This document shows, piece after piece, positions 1-6,246 of a DNA stretch of 22,682 nt. Positions within the stretch are counted from its first letter, which is position 1, and each line of letters begins with the position of its first letter. The DNA lies in NCBI GenBank assembly GCA_017608575.1, contig JAFCFP010000015.1, forward strand, positions 1-22,682. The letters are read 5' to 3'. The notes below the pieces were generated by a model. The model worked only from the letters and a program-made list of their open reading frames with translations. It was not told where the DNA came from and ran no database searches. The stretch comes from Candidatus Iainarchaeum sp. (GTDB lineage: Archaea > Iainarchaeota > Iainarchaeia > Iainarchaeales > DTGL01). Made by a program: the position numbers and the translations under genes.

Positions 1-90
1 GATGAACTTGGAGTTAAAAGGTATTGTTGTAGGAGAATGCTCTTATCGCATGTGGATTTGATTGATGAAGTGTTGAAGTACAAGGTTTAG
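1..90 (+). CDS. rpoN: DNA-directed RNA polymerase subunit N (Rpo10), C-terminal end, partial
   Basis: Only the last 29 codons are present; the start lies left of the window. Frame 1 reads DELGVKRYCCRRMLLSHVDL and then IDEVLKYKV before TAG at 88-90. The CCRRM segment is the second cysteine pair of the zinc-binding site typical of Rpo10/Rpb10, and the HVDLID sequence after it is a family signature. Rpo10 is a small assembly subunit of archaeal RNA polymerase. The stop lies 8 nt before the S2 start, so both genes are probably in one operon. In other archaea rpoN also neighbours rps2 and ribosomal protein genes. Confidence 0.9.
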   Translation, partial: DELGVKRYCCRRMLLSHVDLIDEVLKYKV

Positions 91-98
91 GTGTTTTA

Positions 99-779
99 AT
101 GGTTGAAAAGACGTTAGTGCCAGCAAAAAAGTATTTGCAGACAGGCTCACATATTGGAGCCAAATTCAAAAGCCATGGGATGAAAAAATACATTTTTAAG
201 AACCGAAAGGACAAGCTTAAAGTTCTTGATGTTGACACAGTGGATGAGAGGATAAGGATTGCTTCAAGGTTTTTGACTTCGTTTCCTCCCGAAAAAATTG
301 TTGCTGTTTCTGAAAAAGAGTATGGCCATAGGGCAGTGAAAGAATTTGCTAATGCAATAAATGCAAAGGCTTTAACTGGCAGGTTTGTGCCTGGAACGTT
401 TACCAATCCTGAAACAAATTCTTTTATTGAGCCAGCTGTGCTCATTGTCACTGATCCCAACGCTGACCGCCAGGCTGTGAAAGAGGCAATGAAAATCAGA
501 ATTCCTGTTGTGGCTTTGTGCAGCACTGACAATAAAACAAGCAATATTGACTTGATTATCCCAATTAATAACAAGGGCAGGAAAAGCATTGCATTGGCTT
601 TTTGGCTTTTGGCCAGGGAATTCCTCAAAGAAACAAAGGCAATAAGCAAGGATGAAGAGTTTAAAAAAAGCGTTGAAGAATTTGAGTTTAAAACAGAGGA
701 AAGCAGGATGCCCAAGAGGGGAAAAATAATAAAAGGCGGAAAAGGCAAGAGCAAAAGGAAATCCAAAAGGGCTTTTTAA
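99..779 (+). CDS. rpsB: 30S ribosomal protein S2
   Basis: This 226-aa protein has the archaeal S2 layout: an N-terminal QTGSHIGAKFKS segment, a central PGTFTNPETNSFIEP segment and the downstream VTDPNADRQAVKEAMK and IPVVALCSTDN blocks. S2 binds the platform side of the 30S subunit late in assembly. The start is ATG at 99, 8 nt after the rpoN stop. The last 25 residues form a basic tail (GKIIKGGKGKSKRKSKR) beyond the globular S2 fold. Similar low-complexity tails recur on other information-processing proteins in this window. The downstream neighbour is a MEMO gene, an arrangement seen in other archaea. Confidence 0.97.
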   Translation: MVEKTLVPAKKYLQTGSHIGAKFKSHGMKKYIFKNRKDKLKVLDVDTVDERIRIASRFLTSFPPEKIVAVSEKEYGHRAVKEFANAINAKALTGRFVPGTFTNPETNSFIEPAVLIVTDPNADRQAVKEAMKIRIPVVALCSTDNKTSNIDLIIPINNKGRKSIALAFWLLAREFLKETKAISKDEEFKKSVEEFEFKTEESRMPKRGKIIKGGKGKSKRKSKRAF

Positions 780-801
780 CCTTTTGATAAATTAGTTTTT
801 T

Positions 802-1614
802 ATGAGTGCACGAATGCCTGCTGTTGCCGGCACGTTTTATCCCGCAAAGCGCTCTGAGCTTGAAGCCAAGCTGGATTCTTTTTTTTCCAGAATAAAACCC
901 GAGAAAAAGGCAAGAGCGGTTATTGCGCCTCATGCTGGGTATGCTTTTAGTGGGCGGATTGCTGCAATGAGTTTAAGCAAGTTAAAAAAGTGCGAGACTT
1001 TCGTAATTCTTGGTCCAAACCATACGGCTTTGGGGCCAAGAATGTCTGTTTCATTGCATAGCAGGTGGGTTACGCCTTTGGGCAGTGTTCCAGTGAATAA
1101 AAAAATTGCTGAAGAGATTGTTGAAAAAAGCCCAGTGGCAGGAATTGCTGAATTTGACGAATTAGCTCATTTGAGTGAGCATTCAATTGAAGTGCAGTTG
1201 CCTTTTTTGCAGTATTTGTTTGACGGTTTTACTATTGTGCCCATTACTATTATGACTGCTGAATTGAATGAACTCAAGGCATTGGGAGATGCATTGTATA
1301 AAACAGCAAAAAAGCACGGTGTTGGAATTATTGCTTCGAGTGATTTTTCTCATTTTATTACACTGGAAAGCGCAAAAGAAAGAGACCAAAGGGCAATTGA
1401 TTTAATAAAGGCTTTAAAAATAGATGAATTTCACAGGCTTGCCACTGGTATAAATGCAAGCATTTGCGGTTTTGGCCCAATTACTGCCTTAATGGAGTTC
1501 TGCAAAAAGGCGGGTATTAAAAAAGCAAAATTGTTAAAGTATACCACTTCTGCGGACACAACAGGGGATGAATTAAGCGTTGTCGGCTATGCTGCTATTG
1601 TTTTCAAAAAATAA
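802..1614 (+). CDS. MEMO family protein (AmmeMemoRadiSam system protein B type)
   Basis: This 270-aa protein matches the MEMO family along its length. MPAVAGTFYP at the N-terminus, APHAGYAFSG (His44), LGPNHT (His75), a SDFSHF motif and the C-terminal TTGDELSVVGYAA block are all present. In this family the conserved histidines and a cysteine line a metal-binding pocket related to class III extradiol dioxygenases. The biochemical role in archaea is not settled. ATG at 802 was chosen; an internal ATG four codons later is the only close alternative. It follows rpsB by 22 nt and probably shares its transcript. A 7-bp inverted repeat lies just after the stop. Confidence 0.93.
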   Translation: MSARMPAVAGTFYPAKRSELEAKLDSFFSRIKPEKKARAVIAPHAGYAFSGRIAAMSLSKLKKCETFVILGPNHTALGPRMSVSLHSRWVTPLGSVPVNKKIAEEIVEKSPVAGIAEFDELAHLSEHSIEVQLPFLQYLFDGFTIVPITIMTAELNELKALGDALYKTAKKHGVGIIASSDFSHFITLESAKERDQRAIDLIKALKIDEFHRLATGINASICGFGPITALMEFCKKAGIKKAKLLKYTTSADTTGDELSVVGYAAIVFKK

Positions 1615-1618
1615 GCAA

Positions 1619-1639
1619 TTTTGGGAAAAAAACCCAAAA
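1619..1639 (+). terminator. Inverted repeat after the MEMO gene, possible transcript 3' end
   Basis: TTTTGGG and CCCAAAA are separated by seven A residues and begin 4 nt after the MEMO stop. This is a perfect 7-bp stem at the boundary between the rpsB-MEMO unit and the separately promoted regulator gene. Archaeal termination usually depends on U-tracts rather than hairpins, and no long T-tract follows directly, so the terminator role is only a suggestion. Confidence 0.35.
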
Positions 1640-1646
1640 AAGCAGT

Positions 1647-1745
1647 AAATTTAAATAAAATTAACTCTATAATGTTTATATGTAACAATTAAAAAGGGAA
1701 GCTTCCTATTATAAGTGTTTTGTGTATATTCAATAGTTGGTTTTA
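1647..1745 (+). promoter_or_regulatory. Promoter region of the TrmB-family regulator
   Basis: Two TATA-like boxes precede the gene: AAATTTAAATA at 1647-1657 and TATTATAAG at 1707-1715. The second lies about 34 nt before the ATG at 1746, which would give a very short leader. The spacer is AT-rich. No clear operator palindrome was identified. Confidence 0.5.
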
Positions 1746-2489
1746 ATGAACGGCCAGGAAATATTCGAATTGCTGCAAAGGCTTGGATTGACCGAATACG
1801 AGTCAAAGACGCTTACAAGCCTTATAAGGCTTGGCGAGGCAAAGGCCCCAGATATCAGCAGGGAAGCCCAAGTGCCAAAAACCCGCGTTTATGATGTTCT
1901 TGACAAATTAATGGAACGCGATTTGATAATCGAAATCCAAGGCAGACCAAAAAAATACAGGGTGCGAGAAACTGAAAAGATTTTTAATGAGCTTGTTAAC
2001 AGGAAGAAATCCGAATTAAAGGAGCTTGAAAGCGAAACAATTGAATTGCAGAAACGCTTGGGAAGTGAATTCAAGGAAGAAAGAGCGGGAGAAAAGGTAA
2101 TGAAAGTAAAAGACAGGCAGGATTTTTTAAGAATTCTCGCCCAAGAAGTACAGCGCGCAAACAATTCAATTATTGCGTTCACTGAAATAACCTCCAAAAA
2201 CCCCACAATAATCAAAGCAATAAACGAGGCAAAGCAGAGGAATGTTGAAGTAAAGGTATTGCATGGATTGCCCGAAGACGAACTCGCTGAATTGAAAAAA
2301 ATCGGAGTGGAGGTAAAAAAATCCACGCACAACATTGAGGCATTTATTATTGATGACAAAAAACTTGTTCTTGCATTGAGTGATTTGAAAAAGGAAAAAC
2401 CAGAGTATAATTTTACAATATGGATTGAATCACCAATGATTCCGGTTTTTAAAAGCCATTTTGAAAGACACTGGCATCCAAAGAAATAA
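1746..2489 (+). CDS. TrmB-family winged-helix transcriptional regulator
   Basis: This protein of about 247 aa begins with a TrmB-type winged helix: GLTEYESKTLTSLIRLGEAK, then PDISREAQVPKTRVYDVLDK as the recognition helix, and RPKKYRVRE as the wing. A coiled-coil stretch rich in Glu and Lys (residues ~85-110) leads to a C-terminal effector or dimerisation domain of the TrmB regulatory type (NSIIAFTEITSKNPTIIKAI, KVLHGLPEDE, KKLVLALSD). TrmB proteins usually control sugar or energy metabolism genes in archaea. The target here cannot be inferred because the neighbours are housekeeping genes. TTG at 1737 is an in-frame alternative, but ATG at 1746 is preferred. The gene appears monocistronic. Confidence 0.88.
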   Translation: MNGQEIFELLQRLGLTEYESKTLTSLIRLGEAKAPDISREAQVPKTRVYDVLDKLMERDLIIEIQGRPKKYRVRETEKIFNELVNRKKSELKELESETIELQKRLGSEFKEERAGEKVMKVKDRQDFLRILAQEVQRANNSIIAFTEITSKNPTIIKAINEAKQRNVEVKVLHGLPEDELAELKKIGVEVKKSTHNIEAFIIDDKKLVLALSDLKKEKPEYNFTIWIESPMIPVFKSHFERHWHPKK

Positions 2490-2517
2490 AGTTAACGGTT
2501 TTGCTTTTAATCCTTTT

Positions 2518-2527
2518 TTAATTAAAT
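2518..2527 (+). promoter_or_regulatory. TATA-like box for gltX
   Basis: TTAATTAAAT is centred about 25 nt before the gltX ATG at 2547. That spacing places transcription start at or next to the start codon. No Shine-Dalgarno sequence is seen, which fits a leaderless mRNA. Confidence 0.5.
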
Positions 2528-2546
2528 TTACTGATTCGGTGTTTTT

Positions 2547-4205
2547 ATGGATGTGAGGAAACAAGCCTTCAAGTATGCCGTAAGGAACGCATTTGAACAC
2601 AATGGAAAAGCGGATTTGGGAGCAGTGATTGGAAAGGTAAAAGCCTTGTTCCCGGAAAGAAAAGCCAGTGATTTAATTGGTGTTATTAAAGAAGAAGTTG
2701 AAAGGGCCAACAGCTTAAGTGCTGAATTGCTTGAAAAAGAGTTTAAAAGGTTTGAAGAAGAGGGCTTTGAACTTGGCGCAAGGGAAGAGCGAAAGGGTTT
2801 GCCTGAACTCGAATGGGCAAAGGATGAAAGCGTTGTAACACGTTTTGCTCCGAACCCAAATGGGCCTCTTCACTTGGGTTCAGCCAGAGCAGCAATTCTC
2901 AGCCACGAATATGCAAGAAAATACAATGGAAGATTCATTTTAAGGTTTGATGACACTGACCCAAAGGTAAAAAAGCCAATTGAAAACGCTGAAGAGGTTT
3001 TTATGGGGGACTTGGACTGGCTTGGATTAAAAGTGGATGAAGTGTTTTTTGCATCAGACAGGCTTGAGATTTACCACAAGCTAATGAAAAGGCTAATTTT
3101 AAAGGAAGGCGCTTATGTGTGCACTTGTAAGCCAGAAGAATGGAGAGAAAAAATCAAAAGAAAAGAAGCCTGCAAGTGCAGGAATGAAGACCGTGGAACC
3201 CAATTGGAAAAATTCAAAAAAATGCTAACACACCAATTTAAAGAAGGAGAGGCTGTTTTAAGGATTAAAACGGATTTGAACCATAAAGATCCAAGCGTTA
3301 GAGATTGGTGGATTGCAAAAATTGTTGACAAACCAGAGCATCCTAGGGTGAAGGAAAAGATCTTTGTGTGGCCAAGTTACAATTTTGCTTCCGCTGTGGA
3401 CGACCATGAACTTGGGGTCACACTTATTATCCGCGGGCAAGAACACCAACAAAATGAAACAAAGCAGAAATACTTGTATAAATACCTTGAATGGGAATAC
3501 CCTCACTCAATTTACATTGGCAGACTGCAATTAGAGGGAACAGTGCTTTCAACTTCAAAGATTAGCCTGGGAATTGAATCCGGCAAGTACTCTGGCTGGG
3601 ATGACCCAAGGCTTGGAACAATTAAAGCGCTTAAAAGGCGCGGTTTTGCACCACAAGTGATCAAAAAAGTAATACTTGACCTTGGAATAAAAGCAAGAGA
3701 TGCATTGGTTGAATGGAAGACACTTGAAGCAGAAAACAGAGAGGCAATTGCAGAGGACTGCAAAAAAATAGGGTTTGCAAAAGAGCCGGTTATTTTAATA
3801 GTGGAAAATTCAAAAAAGAAAAAAACAGTTATTGACGGCGAAGAGTTTTTCATTGAAGAAAACCTGCAGAAATTTTTTGTTGAAAGAAGTGACATAGCAG
3901 GAATGGAGGGAAAAGAACTCAGGTTAAGGGAAGCATACAACATTAAAGTAAAAAAGGTTGGCGAATTGAGGGCTTTTGCCGAATTCACAAGAGAGGAGCC
4001 AGCAATTGAACCAATAATTCCATGGTTTATTGAAGGAAAAGAAATCAGCATAGTAATGCAGGATGGAAAAAAAATAAGGTCAATGGCTGACAAAAAAATA
4101 CTTTCCCTCAAGGAAGGCGAGCATTGCTATTTGAACAGGTTTGGGTTTGCAATAGTTGATTCAATCAAAGACAATGAAATGGAATTGTGGTTTACCCACA
4201 AATAG
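2547..4205 (+). CDS. gltX: Glutamyl-tRNA synthetase, archaeal type
   Basis: This 552-aa class I aminoacyl-tRNA synthetase charges tRNA-Glu. The N-terminal ~90 residues form the helical extension of archaeal and eukaryotic GluRS. The catalytic Rossmann domain follows, with RFAPNPNGPLHLGSARAA (the HIGH-equivalent is PLHLG), FDDTDP, and the KMSKS-equivalent in GTVLSTSKIS. The C-terminal part has the beta-barrel anticodon-binding domains of the GlnRS/archaeal GluRS branch rather than the bacterial helical type. The length is normal for archaeal enzymes. A short CTCKPEEWREKIKRKEACKC segment contains cysteines that could bind zinc. In archaea lacking GlnRS this enzyme is non-discriminating and works with GatDE; that was not checked here. 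Confidence 0.97.
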   Translation: MDVRKQAFKYAVRNAFEHNGKADLGAVIGKVKALFPERKASDLIGVIKEEVERANSLSAELLEKEFKRFEEEGFELGAREERKGLPELEWAKDESVVTRFAPNPNGPLHLGSARAAILSHEYARKYNGRFILRFDDTDPKVKKPIENAEEVFMGDLDWLGLKVDEVFFASDRLEIYHKLMKRLILKEGAYVCTCKPEEWREKIKRKEACKCRNEDRGTQLEKFKKMLTHQFKEGEAVLRIKTDLNHKDPSVRDWWIAKIVDKPEHPRVKEKIFVWPSYNFASAVDDHELGVTLIIRGQEHQQNETKQKYLYKYLEWEYPHSIYIGRLQLEGTVLSTSKISLGIESGKYSGWDDPRLGTIKALKRRGFAPQVIKKVILDLGIKARDALVEWKTLEAENREAIAEDCKKIGFAKEPVILIVENSKKKKTVIDGEEFFIEENLQKFFVERSDIAGMEGKELRLREAYNIKVKKVGELRAFAEFTREEPAIEPIIPWFIEGKEISIVMQDGKKIRSMADKKILSLKEGEHCYLNRFGFAIVDSIKDNEMELWFTHK

Positions 4206-4250
4206 CCCTCCAAGCATAAAAAGCTTTTAAAACCTTTTTGGGGGCATTTT

Positions 4251-4276
4251 TTTATATTAACAGTTTTTTCTGTTAA
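4251..4276 (+). promoter_or_regulatory. L7Ae promoter with overlapping palindrome
   Basis: A TATA-like stretch (TTTATATTA at 4251-4259) overlaps a perfect inverted repeat, TTAACAG and CTGTTAA around six T residues (4257-4276). Transcription would start near 4280, giving a leader of roughly 80 nt ahead of L7Ae. The palindrome lies between the TATA element and the expected start site, where a repressor could bind. Alternatively it is part of the gltX 3' end. Confidence 0.4.
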
Positions 4277-4301
4277 AAAAAACCGATGAAAAACTTTTAG
4301 T

Positions 4302-4348
4302 AAACCTTTTTTTAAAAGGGCATTTTAATGCCTTTTTTTGAAAGGTTT
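4302..4348 (+). promoter_or_regulatory. Structured leader upstream of L7Ae
   Basis: The RNA can fold into a two-tier stem. The outer stem AAACCTTT (4302-4309) pairs with AAAGGTTT (4341-4348). A symmetric 4x4 internal loop separates it from an inner 10-bp hairpin (4314-4336, one bulged G, two-base loop). A strong Shine-Dalgarno sequence, GGAGGTG (4349-4355), follows directly and sits 6 nt before the ATG. L7Ae binds kink-turn RNAs and is known to repress its own mRNA through a leader kink-turn in Sulfolobus, so a control role is plausible. No canonical tandem GA kink-turn was identified here. Confidence 0.5.
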
Positions 4349-4361
4349 GGAGGTGTAAGGA

Positions 4362-4919
4362 ATGGAATTCGACGTATCAGCAGAATTAATGGACGAACAA
4401 CTCCGTGTTCTGCAAACTGCAAGCGAGAAAGGAAAAGTACGCATTGGAGTAAATGAAGTGACAAAAGCAGTGGAAAGAGAAAAAGCAAAACTGGTGTTAA
4501 TAGCAAAGGACGTTGAACCAAAAGAAATAGTAATGCACTTACCAATTCTCTGCAAGGAAAAGAAAATCCCTTATTCGTTTGTAAACACAAAAAAAGAACT
4601 CGGAGAAAAAGCAGGAATTGAAGTTGGAACAAGCAGTGTTGCAATTGTTGACGAAGGCACTGCAAAAAAAGAACTAACCGAACTCGTAAAGAAAATAAAC
4701 CAATTAGCTGGCAAGGAAAAAAAAGAGCAAAGCACTGAAGCAAAACAGGGCGCAGAAAAGAGCAATGAAGGCAGGAAAACAGAAACCGAAACAAAAAAGT
4801 CAGCAAAAAAAACCGAAGCAAAAGCGGAAAAAGGCAAAGAAAAACTTGAAGAGAAAAAAGAAAAAGGAAAAGGCGAAGAAGAAAAGAACGATAAGAAAGA
4901 TAACGAGAAAGGAGAATAA
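4362..4919 (+). CDS. rpl7ae: 50S ribosomal protein L7Ae with long Lys/Glu-rich tail
   Basis: Residues 1-~118 are a complete archaeal L7Ae: VTKAVEREKAKLVLIAKDVE, then LPILCKEKKIPYSFVNTKKE and LGEKAGIEVGTSSVAIVD. The protein binds kink-turns in 23S rRNA, box C/D and H/ACA guide RNAs and RNase P RNA. The family is usually about 120 aa; this one is 185 aa because of a charged tail from about residue 120. The tail is shared almost word for word with S6e and partly with S24e in this window. The gene heads a long cluster and has its own promoter, a structured leader and a strong Shine-Dalgarno site. The downstream S28e start is 15 nt away. Confidence 0.97.
   Translation: MEFDVSAELMDEQLRVLQTASEKGKVRIGVNEVTKAVEREKAKLVLIAKDVEPKEIVMHLPILCKEKKIPYSFVNTKKELGEKAGIEVGTSSVAIVDEGTAKKELTELVKKINQLAGKEKKEQSTEAKQGAEKSNEGRKTETETKKSAKKTEAKAEKGKEKLEEKKEKGKGEEEKNDKKDNEKGE
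4731..4886 (+). repeat. Tail-coding repeat, copy 1 (in L7Ae)
   Basis: This stretch encodes the L7Ae tail (STEAKQGAEKSNEGRK..., then KEKLEEKKEKGKGEEE). It matches the S6e copy starting at 8383 with only a few substitutions and one codon insertion over the first ~95 bp. Bases 4807-4885 are identical to 11294-11372 in S24e, a 79-bp perfect match. Synonymous differences between copies (GGC/GGT, GCA/GCG) show that the likeness is nucleotide-level descent and not just similar composition. Confidence 0.9.
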
Positions 4920-4934
4920 GAAGGTGAGTGAATA

Positions 4935-5141
4935 ATGGAGAAAGGAACACCCGCTGAAGTTGTTGAAATAATTAAAAGGACTGGAGTGCAGGGCGAAATA
5001 GTGCAGGTAATGCTCAGGATCCTTGAAGGCCCTGAAAAAGGGCGTATTAAAAGGAGAAATGTCAAGGGAAACCTGCAAAAAGGGGATATTGTGATTTTGC
5101 TCAGCACTGAAAGGGAAGCGGGCGAAATAAAGGCACAGTAA
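4935..5141 (+). CDS. rps28e: 30S ribosomal protein S28e
   Basis: This 68-aa OB-fold ribosomal protein is typical of archaea and eukaryotes. Recognisable segments are PAEVVEIIKRTGVQGEIVQV, RNVKGNLQKGDIVILLSTER and the C-terminal REAGEIKAQ, a variant of the usual REARRL ending. S28e sits near the mRNA exit of the small subunit. The L7Ae-S28e-L24e-Ndk order is a conserved archaeal gene string. The start is ATG at 4935, preceded by GAAGGTGAGTG, which provides a Shine-Dalgarno-like GGTG. Confidence 0.96.
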   Translation: MEKGTPAEVVEIIKRTGVQGEIVQVMLRILEGPEKGRIKRRNVKGNLQKGDIVILLSTEREAGEIKAQ

Positions 5142-5154
5142 GGGAGGCATTGAA

Positions 5155-5337
5155 ATGAAGTGCTCTTTTTGCGGAAAAAACATACCACCAGGAACGGGAA
5201 AAATATTCGTGAAAAAAACAGGCAAGAAGTATTTTTTCTGTTCAAAAAAATGTGAAAAGAATCTGCTGAAACTTGGAAGAAAACCAAGTAATGTAAAGTG
5301 GTCTACTCCAAGTGAAAGCAAAGGAGATGAAAAATAA
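5155..5337 (+). CDS. rpl24e: 50S ribosomal protein L24e
   Basis: This 60-aa zinc-ribbon ribosomal protein has Cys3 and Cys6 (CSFC) paired with Cys29 and Cys33 (CSKKC). The middle segment IPPGTGKIFVKKTGKKYFF is characteristic of the family. It binds 23S rRNA near the subunit interface. The stop codon overlaps the Ndk start by one base (TAATG), which implies translational coupling. The start is ATG at 5155, preceded by GGGAGG. Confidence 0.96.
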   Translation: MKCSFCGKNIPPGTGKIFVKKTGKKYFFCSKKCEKNLLKLGRKPSNVKWSTPSESKGDEK

Positions 5338-5804
5338 TGGAGAGAACCCTTTTAATCTTCAAACCTGATGCCGTTCAACGCGGACTCGTTGGAAGAATTC
5401 TTTCAGTATTTGAAGAGAAAGGGCTCAAAATTGTTGGATTAAAAATGGAAAGGCTTTCAAAAGAAAAACTTGAAAAGCACTACGAGCACCATAAAGACAA
5501 GCCTTTTTTTGCAGAGCTTATTGGTTTTATGTCTTCAATTCCGTGCGTTCTTGCAGTGGTTGAAGGGATTGAAGCAGTAAGCGTTGTAAGAAAACTTGTA
5601 GGTGCAACAAATGGAAGGAAAGCAGAGCCGGGAACAGTGCGTGGTACTTTTTCAATGAGCAACCAGAACAATTTAGTGCACGCATCTGAAAGCGTTGAAA
5701 TTGCCAAAAAAGAGATAAGCCATTTCTTTGAAGCGAGCGAGATTTGGGAGTATAATATTGACAGAATTAAAAGCATTTATTCGCCAAGCGAGGCAAAGGG
5801 GTGA
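5337..5804 (+). CDS. ndk: Nucleoside diphosphate kinase
   Basis: This 155-aa enzyme transfers the terminal phosphate from ATP to other (d)NDPs through a phosphohistidine. RTLLIFKPDAVQRGLVGRI is the family N-terminus, and NNLVHASES carries the catalytic His115. GATNGRKAEPGTVRG forms the nucleotide-binding loop. The segment before the active histidine (TFSMSNQ) is shorter and different from the common DFG-type sequence but keeps the fold. It sits in the conserved L24e-ndk-aIF5B order, here interrupted by dut. The Dut start lies a few bases after the Ndk TGA. Confidence 0.96.
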   Translation: MERTLLIFKPDAVQRGLVGRILSVFEEKGLKIVGLKMERLSKEKLEKHYEHHKDKPFFAELIGFMSSIPCVLAVVEGIEAVSVVRKLVGATNGRKAEPGTVRGTFSMSNQNNLVHASESVEIAKKEISHFFEASEIWEYNIDRIKSIYSPSEAKG

Positions 5805-5808
5805 TTTG

Positions 5809-6240
5809 GTGATTGTTAGAATTAAAAAAATTGATGAAAGTGCTAGAATGCCTGAATACTCCCATAAAGGCGATTCAGGAATGGACCTCTTTGCAAATGA
5901 AAATGCTGTTATAAAGCCCGGTGAAAGAAAATTGGTTGGCACTGGAATAAAGATTGCAATGCCTTTGGGGCTTGAAGCACAGGTGAGACCAAAGAGCGGT
6001 TTGGCGATAAAAAGTGGAATTACTGTGCTTAACACGCCTGGCACAATTGATTCTGGTTATAGGGGTGAAATAAAGGTAATCATTGTCAACCTTGGAGACA
6101 AGGATTTTGTGGTTGAAAAGGGAAAAAAAATTGCTCAAATGGTTTTTGTAAGAGTGGAATATCCAGAACTTGAAGTTGTTGAAGAACTTGATGAAACAAA
6201 AAGAAACGAGAACGGTTTTGGTTCCACTGGACTGGAGTAG
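5809..6240 (+). CDS. dut: dUTP diphosphatase (trimeric dUTPase)
   Basis: This enzyme hydrolyses dUTP to dUMP and pyrophosphate, keeping uracil out of DNA and feeding dTMP synthesis. Trimeric dUTPase motifs appear in order: DSGMDLFA (motif 1), RPKSGLAIK (motif 2), TPGTIDSGYRGEIKV (motif 3, with the catalytic Asp and Tyr), KGKKIAQMVF (motif 4) and the Gly-rich C-terminal arm NENGFGSTG (motif 5). The start is uncertain. GTG at 5809, with GGTGAT upstream, gives about 143 aa, the usual family length. The longer open frame reaching back to 5728 overlaps ndk and was rejected. Pairing with Ndk makes a small nucleotide-metabolism unit inside a translation cluster. Confidence 0.95.
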   Translation: MIVRIKKIDESARMPEYSHKGDSGMDLFANENAVIKPGERKLVGTGIKIAMPLGLEAQVRPKSGLAIKSGITVLNTPGTIDSGYRGEIKVIIVNLGDKDFVVEKGKKIAQMVFVRVEYPELEVVEELDETKRNENGFGSTGLE

Positions 6241-6246
6241 GTAAAA

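Noticed and set aside
4571..5287. Long minus-strand Ser/Phe-rich ORFs opposite the Lys/Glu tails of L7Ae, and the same opposite S6e and S24e
   Set aside because: They are the complement of A-rich lysine/glutamate codons (TTT/TTC/CTT), lie opposite well-supported ribosomal genes, and have no start context or family resemblance.
5728..5808. Upstream-extended start for dut, beginning inside ndk
   Set aside because: The 27 extra residues overlap ndk in another frame and precede the normal family N-terminus; GTG at 5809 gives the standard length.
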